Assembly: GCA_029339505.1 (NCBI GenBank)
Contig: JAQISU010000069.1
Coordinates: forward strand, 7,809,001 to 7,873,000
Reading direction: 5' to 3'
Source of the DNA: Unio delphinus
Lineage: Eukaryota; Mollusca; Bivalvia; Unionida; Unionidae
DNA length: 64,000 nt
In this document: positions 24,597 to 36,865 of the stretch, one piece after another
How the letters are laid out: every line of letters begins with the position of its first letter
How positions within the stretch are numbered: position 1 is the stretch's first letter
Program-made: the position numbers and the translations under genes
Notes under the pieces: model-generated
Seen by the model: the letters and a program-made list of their open reading frames with translations, nothing else
The model's database searches: none
Told to the model about the DNA's origin: nothing

Positions 24597-26979
24597 TCAT
24601 GTTGACTTCATTAGTATATTTACATATCATGTTGACTTCATCTAGAGTATTTACAGTTCATGTTTACTTCATCTAGAGTATTTACATTTCATGTTGACTT
24701 CATCTAGAGTATTTACAGTTCATGTTGACTTCATCTAGTGTATTTACAGTTCATGTTGACTTCATCTAGAGTATTTACAGTTCATGTTGACTTCATCTAG
24801 AGTATTTACAGTTCATGTTGACTACATCTAGAGTATTTACAGTTCATGTTGACTTCATCTAGTGTATTTACAGTTCATGTTGACTACATCTAGTGTATTT
24901 ACAGTTGATGTTGACTTCATCTAAAGTATTTACATTTCATGTTGACTTCATCTAGAGTATTTACAGTTCATGTTGACTTCATCTAGTGTATTTACAGTTC
25001 ATGATGACTTCATCTAGAGTATTTACATTTCATGTTGACTTTATCTAGTGTATTTACATTTCATGTTGACTACATCTAGTGTATTTACAGTTCATGTTGA
25101 CTTCATCTAGTGTATTTTCAGTTCATGTTGACTACATCTAGTGTATTTACAGTTCATGTTTACTTTATCTAGAGTATTTACAGTTCATGTTGACTACATC
25201 TAGAGTATTTACATTTCATGTTTACTTCATCTAGAGTATTTACATTTCATGTTTACTTCATCTAGAGTATTTACATTTCATGTTGACTTCATCTAGAGTA
25301 CCTACATTTCATGTTGACTACATCTAGTGTATTTACAGTTTATGTTGACTACATCTAGAGTATTTACAGTTCATGTCGACTACATCTAGAGTATTTACAG
25401 TTCATGTTGACTTCATCTAAAGTATTTACAGTTCATGTTTACTTCATCTAGTGTATTTACAGTTCATGTTGACTTCATCTAGTGTATTTACAGTTCATGA
25501 TGACTTCATCTAGAGTATTTACAATTCATGTTGACTTCATCTAGTGTATTTATAGTTCATGTTGACATCATCTAGTGTATTTACATTTCATGTTGACTAC
25601 ATCTAGTGTATTTACAGTTCATGTTGACTTCATCTAGTGTATTTACATTTCATGTTGACTACATCTAGAGTATTTACATTTCATGTTGACTTCATCTAGA
25701 GTATTTACAGTTCATGTTGACTTCATCGAGAGTATTTACAGTTCATGTTGACTATATCTAGAGTATTTACAGTTCATGTTGACTTCATCTAAAGTATTTA
25801 CAGTTCATGTTGACTTCATCTAGTATATTTACAGGTCATGTTGACTACATCTAGAGTATTTACAGTTGATGTTGACTTCATCTAAAGTATTTACAGTTCA
25901 TGTTGACTTCATCTAGTGTATTTACTGTTCATGTTGACTTCATCTAGTGTATTTACAGTTCATGTTGACTACATCTAGAGTATTTACAGTTTATGTTGGC
26001 TTCATCTAGTGTATTTACCGTTCATGTTGACTTCATCTAGTGTATTTACAGTTCATGTTGACTTCATCTAGTGTATTTTAAGTTCATGCTGACTTCATCT
26101 AGATTATTTACATTTCATGTTTACTTGATCTAGTGTATTTACAGTTCATGTTGACTTCACCTAGAGTATTGACAGTTCATGTTGACTACATCTAGTGTAT
26201 TTACATTTCATGTTGACTTCATCTAGTGTATTTACAGTTCATGTTGACTTCATCTAGTGTATTTACAGTTCATGTTGACTACATCTAGTGTATTTACATT
26301 TCATGTTGACTTCATCTAATGTATTAACAGTTCATGTTTACTTCATCAAGTGTATTTACAGTTCATGTTTACTTCATCTAATGTATTTACAGTTCATGTT
26401 TACTTCATCTAGAGTATTTACAGTTCATGTTGACTACATCTAGTGTCTTTACAGTTCATGTTGACTTCATCTAGTGTAATTACAGTTGATGTTTACTTCA
26501 TCTAGTGTATTTACAGTTCATTTTGATTTCATCTAGTGTATTTACAGTTCATGTTTACTTCATCTAGTGTATTTACAGTTCATGTTTACTTTATGTAGTG
26601 TATTTACAGTTCATGTTGATTTCATTAGTATATTTACAGTTCATGTTGACTTCATTAGTATATTTACAGTTCATGTTGACTTCATCTAGTGTATTTACAT
26701 TTCATGTTGACTTCATCTAGTGTATTTTAAGTTCATGCTGACTTCATCTAGAGTATTTACAGTTCATGTTTACTTCATCTAGTGTATTTACAGTTCATGT
26801 TGACTTCATCTAGTGTATTTACAGTTCATGTTTACTTCATCTAGTGTATTTACAGTTCATGTTGACTTCATTAGTATATTTACAGTTCATGTTGACTTCA
26901 TTAGTATATTTACAGTTCATGTTGACTTCATCTAGTGTATTTACATTTCATGTTGACTTCATCTAGTGTATTTACAGTT

Positions 26980-29900
26980 CATGTTGACTTCACGTAGTGT
27001 ATTTACATTTCATGTTGACTTCATCTAGTGTATTTTAAGTTCATGCTGACTTCATCTAGAGTATGTGCAGTTCATGTTTACTTCATCTAAAGTATTTACA
27101 GTTCATGTTTACTTCATCTATTTTTTTTACAGTTCATGTTTACTTCATCTAGTTTTTTTACAGTTCATGTTTACTTCATCTAGAGTATCTACAGTTCACG
27201 TCGACTTCATCTAGTGTATTTACAGTTCATGTTGACTTCATCTAGTGTATTTACAGTTCATGTTTACTTCATCTAGTGTATTTACAGTTCATGTTGACTT
27301 CATCTAGAGTATTTACAGTTCATGTTTACTTCATCTAAAGTATTTACAGTTCATGTTTACTTCATCTAGTTTATTTACATTCCATGTTTACTTCATCTAG
27401 TTTATTTACAGTTTATGTTTACTTGATCTAGTGTATTTACAGTTCACGTTGGCTTCATCTAGAGTATCTACAGTTCATTTTGACTTCATATAGCTTATTT
27501 TAAGTTCATGCTGACTTCATCTAATGTATTTACAGTTCATGCTTACTTCATCTAGTGTATTTATTGTTCATGCTTACTTCATCTAATGTATTTACAGTTC
27601 ATGTTTACTTCATCTAGTATATTTACATTTCATGTTTACTTCATCTAGTGTATTATAAGTTGATGCAGACTTCATCTAGTGTATTTACAGTTCATGTTGA
27701 CTTCATCTAGTGTATTTACAGTTCATGTTGACTTCATCTAATGTCTTTACAGTTCATGTTGACTTCATCTAATGTATGTACAGTTCATGTTTACTTCATC
27801 TAGTGTATGTACAGTTCATGTTGACTTCACCTAGTGTATTTACAGTTCATGTTGACTTCATCTAGAGTATTTACAGTTTATGCTTACTTCATCTAGTGTA
27901 TTTACAGTTCATGTTGACTTTATCTAGTGTATTTACAGTTTATGCTTACTTCATCTAGTGTTTTTACAGTTCATGTTGACTTCATCTAGTTTATTTACAG
28001 TTCATGTTGAATTCATCTAGTGTATTTACAGTTCATGTTGACTTCATCTAGAGTATTTACATTTTATGCTTACTTCATCTAGTGTATTTACAGTTCATGT
28101 TGACTTCATCTAGTTTATTTACAGTTCATGTTGAATTCATCTAGTGTATTTACAGTTTATGCTTACTTCATCTAGTGTATTTACAGTTCATGTTTACTTC
28201 ATCTAGTGTATTTACAGTTCATGTTGACTTCATCTAGTGTATTTACAGTTCATGTTGACTTCGTCTAGTGTATTTACAGTTCATGTTACTTCATCTAGTG
28301 TATTTACAGTTCATGTTGACTTCATCTAGTGTATTTACAGTTCATGTTGACTTGATCAAGTGTATTTACAGTTCATGTTGACTTCATCTAATGTATTTAC
28401 AGTTCATGTTTACTTCATCTAGAGTATTTACAGTTCATGTTTACTTCATCTAGTGTATTTACAGTTCATGTTTACTTCATCTAGTGTATTTACAGTTCAT
28501 GTTGACTTCATCTAGTGTATTTACAGTTCATGTTTACTTCATCTAGTGTATTTACAGTTCATGTTGACTTCATTAGTATATTTACAGTTCATGATGACTT
28601 CATTAGTATATTTACAGTTCATGTTGACTTCATCTAGTGTATTTACATTTCATGTTGACTTCATCTAGTGTATTTACAGTTCATGTTGACTTCATCTAGT
28701 GTATTTACAGTTCATGTTGACTTCACCTAGTGTATTTACATTTCATGTTGACTTCATCTAGTGTATTTTAAGTTCATGCTGACTTCATCTAGAGTATGTG
28801 CAGTTCATGTTTACTTCATCTAAAGTATTTACAGTTCATGTTTACTTCATCTATTTTTTTTACAGTTCATGTTTACTTCATCTAGTTTTTTTACAGTTCA
28901 TGTTTACTTCATCTAGAGTATCTACAGTTCACGTCGACTTCATCTAGTGTATTTACAGTTCATGTTGACTTCATCTAGTGTATTTACAGTTCATGTTTAC
29001 TTCATCTAGTGTATTTACAGTTCATGTTGACTTCATCTAGAGTATTTACAGTTCATGTTTACTTCATCTAAAGTATTTACAGTTCATGTTTACTTCATCT
29101 AGTTTATTTACATTCCATGTTTACTTCATCTAGTTTATTTACAGTTTATGTTTACTTGATCTAGTGTATTTACAGTTCACGTTGGCTTCATCTAGAGTAT
29201 CTACAGTTCATTTTGACTTCATATAGCTTATTTTAAGTTCATGCTGACTTCATCTAATGTATTTACAGTTCATGCTTACTTCATCTAGTGTATTTATTGT
29301 TCATGCTTACTTCATCTAATGTATTTACAGTTCATGTTTACTTCATCTAGTATATTTACATTTCATGTTTACTTCATCTAGTGTATTATAAGTTGATGCA
29401 GACTTCATCTAGTGTATTTACAGTTCATGTTGACTTCATCTAGTGTATTTACAGTTCATGTTGACTTCATCTAATGTCTTTACAGTTCATGTTGACTTCA
29501 TCTAATGTGTTTACAGTTCATGTTTACTTCATCTAGTGTATGTACAGTTCATGTTGACTTCACCTAGTGTATTTACAGTTCATGTTGACTTCATCTAGAG
29601 TATTTACAGTTTATGCTTACTTCATCTAGTGTATTTACAGTTCATGTTGACTTTATCTAGTGTATTTACAGTTTATGCTTACTTCATCTAGTGTTTTTAC
29701 AGTTCATGTTGACTTCATCTAGTTTATTTACAGTTCATGTTGAATTCATCTAGTGTATTTACAGTTCATGTTGACTTCATCTAGAGTATTTACATTTTAT
29801 GCTTACTTCATCTAGTGTATTTACAGTTCATGTTGACTTCATCTAGTTTATTTACAGTTCATGTTGAATTCATCTAGTGTATTTACAGTTTATGCTTACT

Positions 29901-32900
29901 TCATCTAGTGTATTTACAGTTCATGTTTACTTCATCTAGTGTATTTACAGTTCATGTTGACTTCATCTAGTGTATTTACTGTTCATGTTGACTTCGTCTA
30001 GTGTATTTACAGTTCATGTTACTTCATCTAGTGTATTTACAGTTCATGTTGACTTCATCTAGTGTATTTACAGTTCATGTTGACTTGATCAAGTGTATTT
30101 ACAGTTCATGTTGACTTCATCTAATGTATTTACAGTTCATGTTTACTTCATCTAGAGTATTTACAGTTCATGTTTACTTCATCTAGTGTATTTACAGTTC
30201 ATGTTGACTTCATCTAATGTATTTACAGTTCATGTTGACTTCATAAAATGTATTTACAGTTCATGTTTACTTCATCTAGAGTATTTACAGTTCATGTTGA
30301 CTTCATCTAATGTATTTACAGTTCATGTTGACTTCATCTAATGTATTTACAGTTCATGTTGACTTCATGTAGTGTATTTACAGTTCATGTTTACTTCATC
30401 TAGTGTATGTACAGTTCATGTTGACTTCATCTAGTGTATTTACAGTTCATGTTTACTTCATCTTGAGTATTTACAGTTCATTTTGACTTCTTCTAGTGTA
30501 TTTACAGTTCATGTTGACTTCATCTAATGTATTTACAGTTCATGTTTACTTCATCAAGTGTATTTACAGTTCATGTTTACTTCATCTAATGTATTTACAG
30601 TTCATGTTTACTTCATCTAGAGTATTTACAGTTCATGTTGACTACATCTAGTGTCTTTACAGTTCATGTTGACTTCATCTAGTGTAATTACAGTTGATGT
30701 TTACTTCATCTAGTGTATTTACAGTTCATTTTGACTTCATCTAGTGTATTTACAGTTCATGTTTACTTCATCTAGTGTATTTACAGTTCATGTTTACTTT
30801 ATGTAGTGTATTTACAGTTCATGTTGATTTCATTAGTATATTTACAGTTCATGTTGACTTCATTAGTATATTTACAGTTCATGTTGACTTCATCTAGTGT
30901 ATTTACATTTCATGTTGACTTCATCTAGTGTATTTTAAGTTCATGCTGACTTCATCTAGAGTATTTACAGTTCATGTTTACTTCATCTAGTGTATTTACA
31001 GTTCATGTTGACTTCATCTAGTGTATTTACAGTTCATGTTTACTTCATCTAGTGTATTTACAGTTCATGTTGACTTCATTAGTATATTTACAGTTCATGT
31101 TGACTTCATTAGTATATTTACAGTTCATGTTGACTTCATTTAGTGTATTTACATTTCATGTTGACTTCATCTAGTGTATTTACAGTTCATGTTGACTTCA
31201 TCTAGTGTATTTACAGTTCATGTTGACTTCACCTAGTGTATTTACATTTCATGTTGACTTCATCTAGTGTATTTTAAGTTCATGCTGACTTCATCTAGAG
31301 TATGTGCAGTTTATGTTTACTTCATCTAAAGTATTTACAGTTCATGTTTACTTCATCTATTTTTTTTACAGTTCATGTTTACTTCATCTAGTTTTTTTAC
31401 AGTTCATGTTTACTTCATCTAGAGTATCTACAGTTCACGTCGACTTCATCTAGTGTATTTACAGTTCATGTTGACTTCATCTAGTGTATTTACAGTTCAT
31501 GTTTACTTCATCTAGTGTATTTACAGTTCATGTTGACTTCATCTAGAGTATTTACAGTTCATGTTTACTTCATCTAAAGTATTTACAGTTCATGTTTACT
31601 TCATCTAGTTTATTTACATTCCATGTTTACTTCATCTAGTTTATTTACAGTTTATGTTTACTTGATCTAGTGTATTTACAGTTCACGTTGGCTTCATCTA
31701 GAGTATCTACAGTTCATTTTGACTTCATATAGCTTATTTTAAGTTCATGCTGACTTCATCTAATGTATTTACAGTTCATGCTTACTTCATCTAGTGTATT
31801 TATTGTTCATGCTTACTTCATCTAATGTATTTACAGTTCATGTTTACTTCATCTAGTATATTTACATTTCATGTTTACTTCATCTAGTGTATTATAAGTT
31901 GATGCAGACTTCATCTAGTGTATTTACAGTTCATGTTGACTTCATCTAGTGTATTTACAGTTCATGTTGACTTCATCTAATGTCTTTACAGTTCATGTTG
32001 ACTTCATCTAATGTATTTACAGTTCATGTTTACTTCATCTAGTGTATGTACAGTTCATGTTGACTTCACCTAGTGTATTTACAGTTCATGTTGACTTCAT
32101 CTAGAGTATTTACAGTTTATGCTTACTTCATCTAGTGTATTTACAGTTCATGTTGACTTTATCTAGTGTATTTACAGTTTATGCTTACTTCATCTAGTGT
32201 TTTTACAGTTCATGTTGACTTCATCTAGTTTATTTACAGTTCATGTTGAATTCATCTAGTGTATTTACAGTTCATGTTGACTTCATCTAGAGTATTTACA
32301 TTTTATGCTTACTTCATCTAGTGTATTTACAGTTCATGTTGACTTCATCTAGTTTATTTACAGTTCATGTTGAATTCATCTAGTGTATTTACAGTTTATG
32401 CTTACTTCATCTAGTGTATTTACAGTTCATGTTTACTTCATCTAGTGTATTTACAGTTCATGTTGACTTCATCTAGTGTATTTACAGTTCATGTTGACTT
32501 CGTCTAGTGTATTTACAGTTCATGTTACTTCATCTAGTGTATTTACAGTTCATGTTGACTTCATCTAGTGTATTTACAGTTCATGTTGACTTGATCAAGT
32601 GTATTTACAGTTCATGTTGACTTCATCTAATGTATTTACAGTTCATGTTTACTTCATCTAGAGTATTTACAGTTCATGTTTACTTCATCTAGTGTATTTA
32701 CAGTTCATGTTGACTTCATCTAATGTATTTACAGTTCATGTTGACTTCATAAAATGTATTTACAGTTCATGTTTACTTCATCTAGAGTATTTACAGTTCA
32801 TGTTGACTTCATCTAATGTATTTACAGTTCATGTTGACTTCATCTAATGTATTTACAGTTCATGTTGACTTCATGTAGTGTATGTACAGTTCATGTTGAC

Positions 32901-33060
32901 TTCATCTAGTGTATTTACAGTTCATGTTTACTTCATCTTGAGTATTTACAGTTCATTTTGACTTCTTCTAGTGTATTTACAGTTCATGTTGACTTCATCT
33001 AATGTATTTACAGTTCATGTTTACTTCATCTAGTGTATGTACAGTTCATGTTGACTTCAT
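26980..33060. repeat. Second set of higher-order duplications in subfamily A (1,733 and 2,506 bp)
   Basis: A rare monomer variant with an 8-T run, CTATTTTTTTTACAG, occurs at 27,118, 28,851 and 31,357, spacings of 1,733 and 2,506 bp. The monomers after it keep their order in all three blocks: CTAGTTTTTTTACAG, then CACGTCGACTTC, TACATTCCATG, CATATAGCTTATTTTAAG, and TTATAAGTTGATGCAGAC. The second interval carries an extra segment of about 0.77 kb that resembles 26.3-27.1 kb (CATCAAGTG variant at 26,333 and 30,541). The copies are nearly identical, so amplification was recent. Confidence 0.85.
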
Positions 33061-33127
33061 CTAATGTATTTGCAGTTCATGTTTACTTCATCTAGAGTAT
33101 TTACAGTTCATGTTTTCCTTAGATAGT

Positions 33128-33377
33128 GTTGACCCCGAGTGGTCGATGGCTGTCGGTTACGGATCACTGCCATCTCACCTCTGTCTGATCGGGTTCGAGT
33201 CTCGGATTCGGCCAATGTGAGTATGTGAGAAAGTTTGCCAGTAGCTTCTCGTGGTTCGATCCGGGGTTTTCGGGGTTCTTCCTCGGCCAATAATAATGGC
33301 CACCATGTATAGGCTATATTGTGCTGACAAATGGCGTTCAACCATAAAATAATAATGAAAAAAAAAAAAAAAAAAAA
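33128..33377 (+). mobile_element. Full-length tRNA-related SINE, family 2, with poly-A tail
   Basis: A 250-bp element whose 5' part has tRNA-like promoter elements: an A-box-like GAGTGGTCGATGG near 33,136 and a near-perfect B box GGTTCGAGTCT at 33,193-33,203. The middle is GC-rich, unlike the host DNA. The 3' module GCCACCATGTATAGGCTATA ... ATGGCGTTCAACCAT is shared with the two truncated copies inside the satellite. It ends in an A-rich stretch and about 20 As. No target-site duplication is obvious. It sits where subfamily A monomers stop and subfamily B-like monomers begin. The minus-strand open frame over it is not a gene. Confidence 0.85.
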
Positions 33378-33399
33378 CGAGAACAAAATCAAAGAAATC

Positions 33400-34400
33400 T
33401 TATACAGTGAATTTCCAGTTCATGTTCATGTTAACCTTATGTAGTGGATTACCAGTTCATGTTTACTTGATCTAGTGTAATTCTATTTCCGGTTAACCTT
33501 AACTTTAGTGAATTGCCAGTTCCTGTTAATTTTATCTAGCGTATTACAAGTTCCTGTTAATCTTATCTAGTGCATTACAAGTTCCTGTTATTCTTATCTA
33601 GTACATTACAAATTCCTGTTATTCTTATCTAGTGCATTACAAATTCCTGTTATTCTTATCTAGTACATTACAAGTTCCTGTTAATCTTATCTAGTGCATT
33701 ACAAGTTCCTGTTATTCTTATCTAGTGCATTACAAATTCCTGTTATTCTTATCTAGTGCATTACAAATTCCTGTTAATCTTATCTAGTGCATTACAAATT
33801 CCTGTTATTCTTATCTAGTACATTACAAGTTCCTGTTAATCTTATCTAGTGCATTACAAGTTCCTGTTATTCTTATCTAGTACATTACAAATTCCTGTTA
33901 TTCTTATCTAGTGCATTACAAATTCCTGTTAATCTTATCTAGTGCATTACAAGTTCCTGTTATTCTTATCTAGTACATTACAAATTCCTGTTAATCTTAT
34001 CTAGTACATTACAAATTCCTGTTATTCTTATCTAGTGCATTACAAATTCCTGTTAATCTTATCTAGTGCATTACAAGTTCCTGTTATTCTTATCTAGTGC
34101 ATTACAAATTCCTGTTATTCTTATCTAGTACATTACAAGTTCCTGTTATTCTTATCTAGTACATTACAAATTCCTGTTAATCTTATCTAGTACATTACAA
34201 ATTCCTGTTATTCTTATCTAGTGCATTACAAATTCCTGTTATTCTTATCTAGTGCATTACAAATTCCTGTTAATCTTATCTAGTGTATTACAAGTTCCTT
34301 TTAATCTTATCTAGTGTACTACAAGTTCATGTTAATCTTATCTAGTGCATTACAAGTTCATGTTAATATTATTTAGTGGATTACAAGTTCATGTTTACCT
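33400..34400. repeat. 31-bp satellite subfamily B, about 30 monomers
   Basis: After transitional monomers (33,400-33,530), units with ATTACAAATTCCTGTTATTC and TTATCTAGTGC recur at 31 bp. They align position by position with subfamily A (TTATCTAGTGCATTACAAG versus TTCATCTAGTGTATTTACAG). Variation is near-binary: TATTC/TAATC, GTGC/GTAC and CAAATT/CAAGTT. Same period, shared core and adjacency make common ancestry very likely. Confidence 0.94.
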
Positions 34401-34499
34401 CATACATTATATTTACCACTTAATAATTATATCGTCTAGTAATAATTTACCATTTTATATTTACCGCATATGGTATGTGACCTGTTGACGCCATCCAGT

Positions 34500-36865
34500 A
34501 TGCAACTGGTTCGCATTTACCAATTGATATTTACGTCTTCCAGTATTTTACCATTTCATATTTACGTCATCCAGTATTTTACCATTTCATATTTACGTCT
34601 TCCAGTATTTTACCATTTCATATTTACGTCATCCACTATTTTACCATTTCATATTTACGTCATCCAGTATTTTACCAATTCATATTTACCTCATCCAGTA
34701 TTTTACCATTTCATATTTACGTCATCCAGTATTTTACCATTTCATATTTACCTCATCCAGTATTTTACCATTTCATATTTACCTCATCCAGTATTTTACC
34801 ATTTCATATTTACGTCATCCAGTTTTTACCATTTCATATTTACGTCATCCAGTAATTTACCAATTCATATTTACGTCATCCAGTATTTTGCCATTTCATA
34901 ATTACGTCTTCCTGTATTTTACCATTTCATATTTACGTCATCCGGTATTTTACCATTTCATATTTACGTCATCCAGTATTTTACCATTTTATATTTACGT
35001 CATCCAGTATTTTACCATTTCATATTTACGTCATCCAGTATTTTACCATTTCATATTTACGTCTTCCAGTATTTTACATTTTTATATTTACGTCATCCAG
35101 TATTTTACCATTTCTTATTTACGTCATCCAGTATTTTACCATTTCATATTTACGCCATCCAGTATTTTACCATTTCATATTTACGTCATCCAGTATTTTA
35201 CCATTTCTTATTTACGTCATCCAGTATTTTACCATTTCATATTTACCTCATCCAGTATTTTACCATTTCATATTTACGTCATCCAGTATTTTACCAATTC
35301 ATATTTACCTCATCTTGTATTTTACCAATTCATATTTACGTCATCCTGTATTTTACCATTTCATATTTACGTCATCCATTGTTTTATCAATTCATATTTA
35401 CGTCATCCAGTATTTTACTATTTCATATTTACGTCATCCAGTATTTTACCATTTCATATTTACCTCATCCAGTATTTTACCATTTCATATTTACGTCATC
35501 CAGTATTTTACCAATTCATATTTACCTCATCTTGTATTTTACCAATTCATATTTACGTCATCCTGTATTTTACCATTTCATATTTACGTCATCCATTGTT
35601 TTATCAATTCATATTTACGTCATCCAGTATTTTACCATTTCATACTTACGTCATTCAGTATTTTACCAGTTCATATTTACGTCATCCAGTATTTTACCAA
35701 TTCATATTTACGTCATCCAGTATTTTACCATTTCATATTTACGTCTTCCAGTATTTTACCATTTTATATTTACGTCATCCAGTATTTTACCATTTTATAT
35801 TTACGTCATCCAGTATTTTACCATTTCATATTTACGTCATCCAGTATTTTACCATTTCATATTTACGTCTTCCAGTATTTTAGCATTTCATATTTACGTC
35901 ATCCAGTATTTTACCATTTCATATTTACGTCATCCAGTATTTTACCATTTCATATTTACGTCATCCAGTATTTTACCATTTCATATTTACGTCATCCAGT
36001 ATTTTACCATTTCATATTTACGTCATCCAGTATTTTACCATTTCATATTTACCTCATCCAGTATTTTACCATTTCATATTTACGTCATCCAGTATTTTAC
36101 CAATTCATATTTACCTCATCTTGTATTTTACCAATTCATATTTACGTCATCCTGTATTTTACCATTTCATATTTACGTCATCCATTGTTTTATCAATTCA
36201 TATTTACGTCATCCAGTATTTTACTATTTCATATTTACGTCATCCAGTATTTTACCAATTCATATTTACGTCTTCCAGTATTTTAGCATTTCATATTTAC
36301 GTCATCCAGTATTTTACCAATTCATATTTACGTCATCCAGTATTTTACCATTTCATATTTACGTCATCCAGTATTTTACCATTTCATATTTACGTCATCC
36401 AGTATTTTACCATTTCATATTTACCTCATCCAGTATTTTACCATTTCATATTTACGTCATCCAGTATTTTACCAATTCATATTTACCTCATCTTGTATTT
36501 TACCATTTCATATTTACGTCATCCAGTGTTTTACCAATTCATATTTACGTCATCCAGTATTTTACTATTTCATATTTACGTCATCCAGTATTTTACCATT
36601 TCATATTTACGTCATCCAGTATTTTACCATTTCATATTTACGTCATCCAGTATTTTACCAATTCATATTTATGTCATCTATTATTTTTCATGTTCATATT
36701 TACCCCATCCATTACTTTACCATTTCGTATTTACCCCATCCAGTATTTTACCATTTCATAGTTACCTAGTATTTTCATGTTCATATTTACCAGATCCATT
36801 CATTTACCATATTTCCTATTTATTACATCTAGTATTTTACAAGTTCATTTTTACTAGCTTAGCCA
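34500..36865 (+). repeat. 31-bp satellite subfamily C, about 75 monomers, stop-free in all plus frames
   Basis: Units with CATCCAGTATTTTACCATTT and CATATTTACGT recur at 31 bp and align with A and B. Since 31 is one more than a multiple of 3, a single frame passes through all three phases every 93 bp and gives a 31-residue repeat (pieces such as FHIYVIQYF and SYLRHPVFYHF). The common monomer has no stop in this strand, so open frames of 143, 331, 323, 460 and 253 codons overlap in different frames. Higher-order blocks are visible: CATCTTGTATTTTACC clusters occur near 35,311, 35,528 and 36,118. Monomers decay after 36,650. I treat the open frames as a by-product of repeat sequence. Confidence 0.95.

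Larger units (their letters stand above)
18000..24705. repeat. 3,351-bp higher-order tandem duplication in subfamily A
   Basis: About 18,000-21,350 is repeated at about 21,351-24,705 with a constant offset of 3,351 bp. Three landmarks give this offset: the CAACTAGAGT/CATCTTAAGT pair (18,001 and 21,352), the SINE remnant (21,189 and 24,540) and the CATTAGTATATTTACATATC unit that follows it. The copies differ at only scattered single bases where I compared them (for example near 18,170/21,520, 20,742/24,094 and 20,681/24,032), so the duplication is recent. A more diverged, rearranged partial third copy follows from about 24,990 to 26,600. Confidence 0.88.
17881..33112. repeat. 31-bp satellite subfamily A, about 490 monomers
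   Basis: Monomers of the form TCATCTAGTGTATTTACAG plus TTCATGTTGACT recur at exactly 31 bp for 15 kb (for example the CTAG cytosine at 20,110 and 20,141). Variation is concentrated at a few near-binary sites: CTAGTG/CTAGAG/CTAAAG/CTAATG, ACAGTTC/ACATTTC, and TTGACTTC/TTGACTAC/TTTACTTC. The left part (to about 24.7 kb) is rich in GACTAC and CTAGAG; the right part (27-33 kb) is rich in TTTACTTC and CTAATG. Higher-order duplications and two SINE remnants lie inside. Stop codons occur in every frame, so there is no coding potential. The repeat has no recognised function. Confidence 0.98.

Noticed and set aside
34888..36761. Open frames of 253-460 codons that could be taken for a repetitive membrane protein gene
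   Set aside because: They overlap in all three frames and consist wholly of the 31-bp satellite. There is no unique coding sequence at either end and the frames end where monomers decay.
17881..36865. Telomeric or classical centromeric alpha-type satellite
   Set aside because: No TTAGGG-type repeat is present and the 31-bp unit is far from nucleosome-length centromeric monomers. A centromeric role cannot be shown from this sequence.
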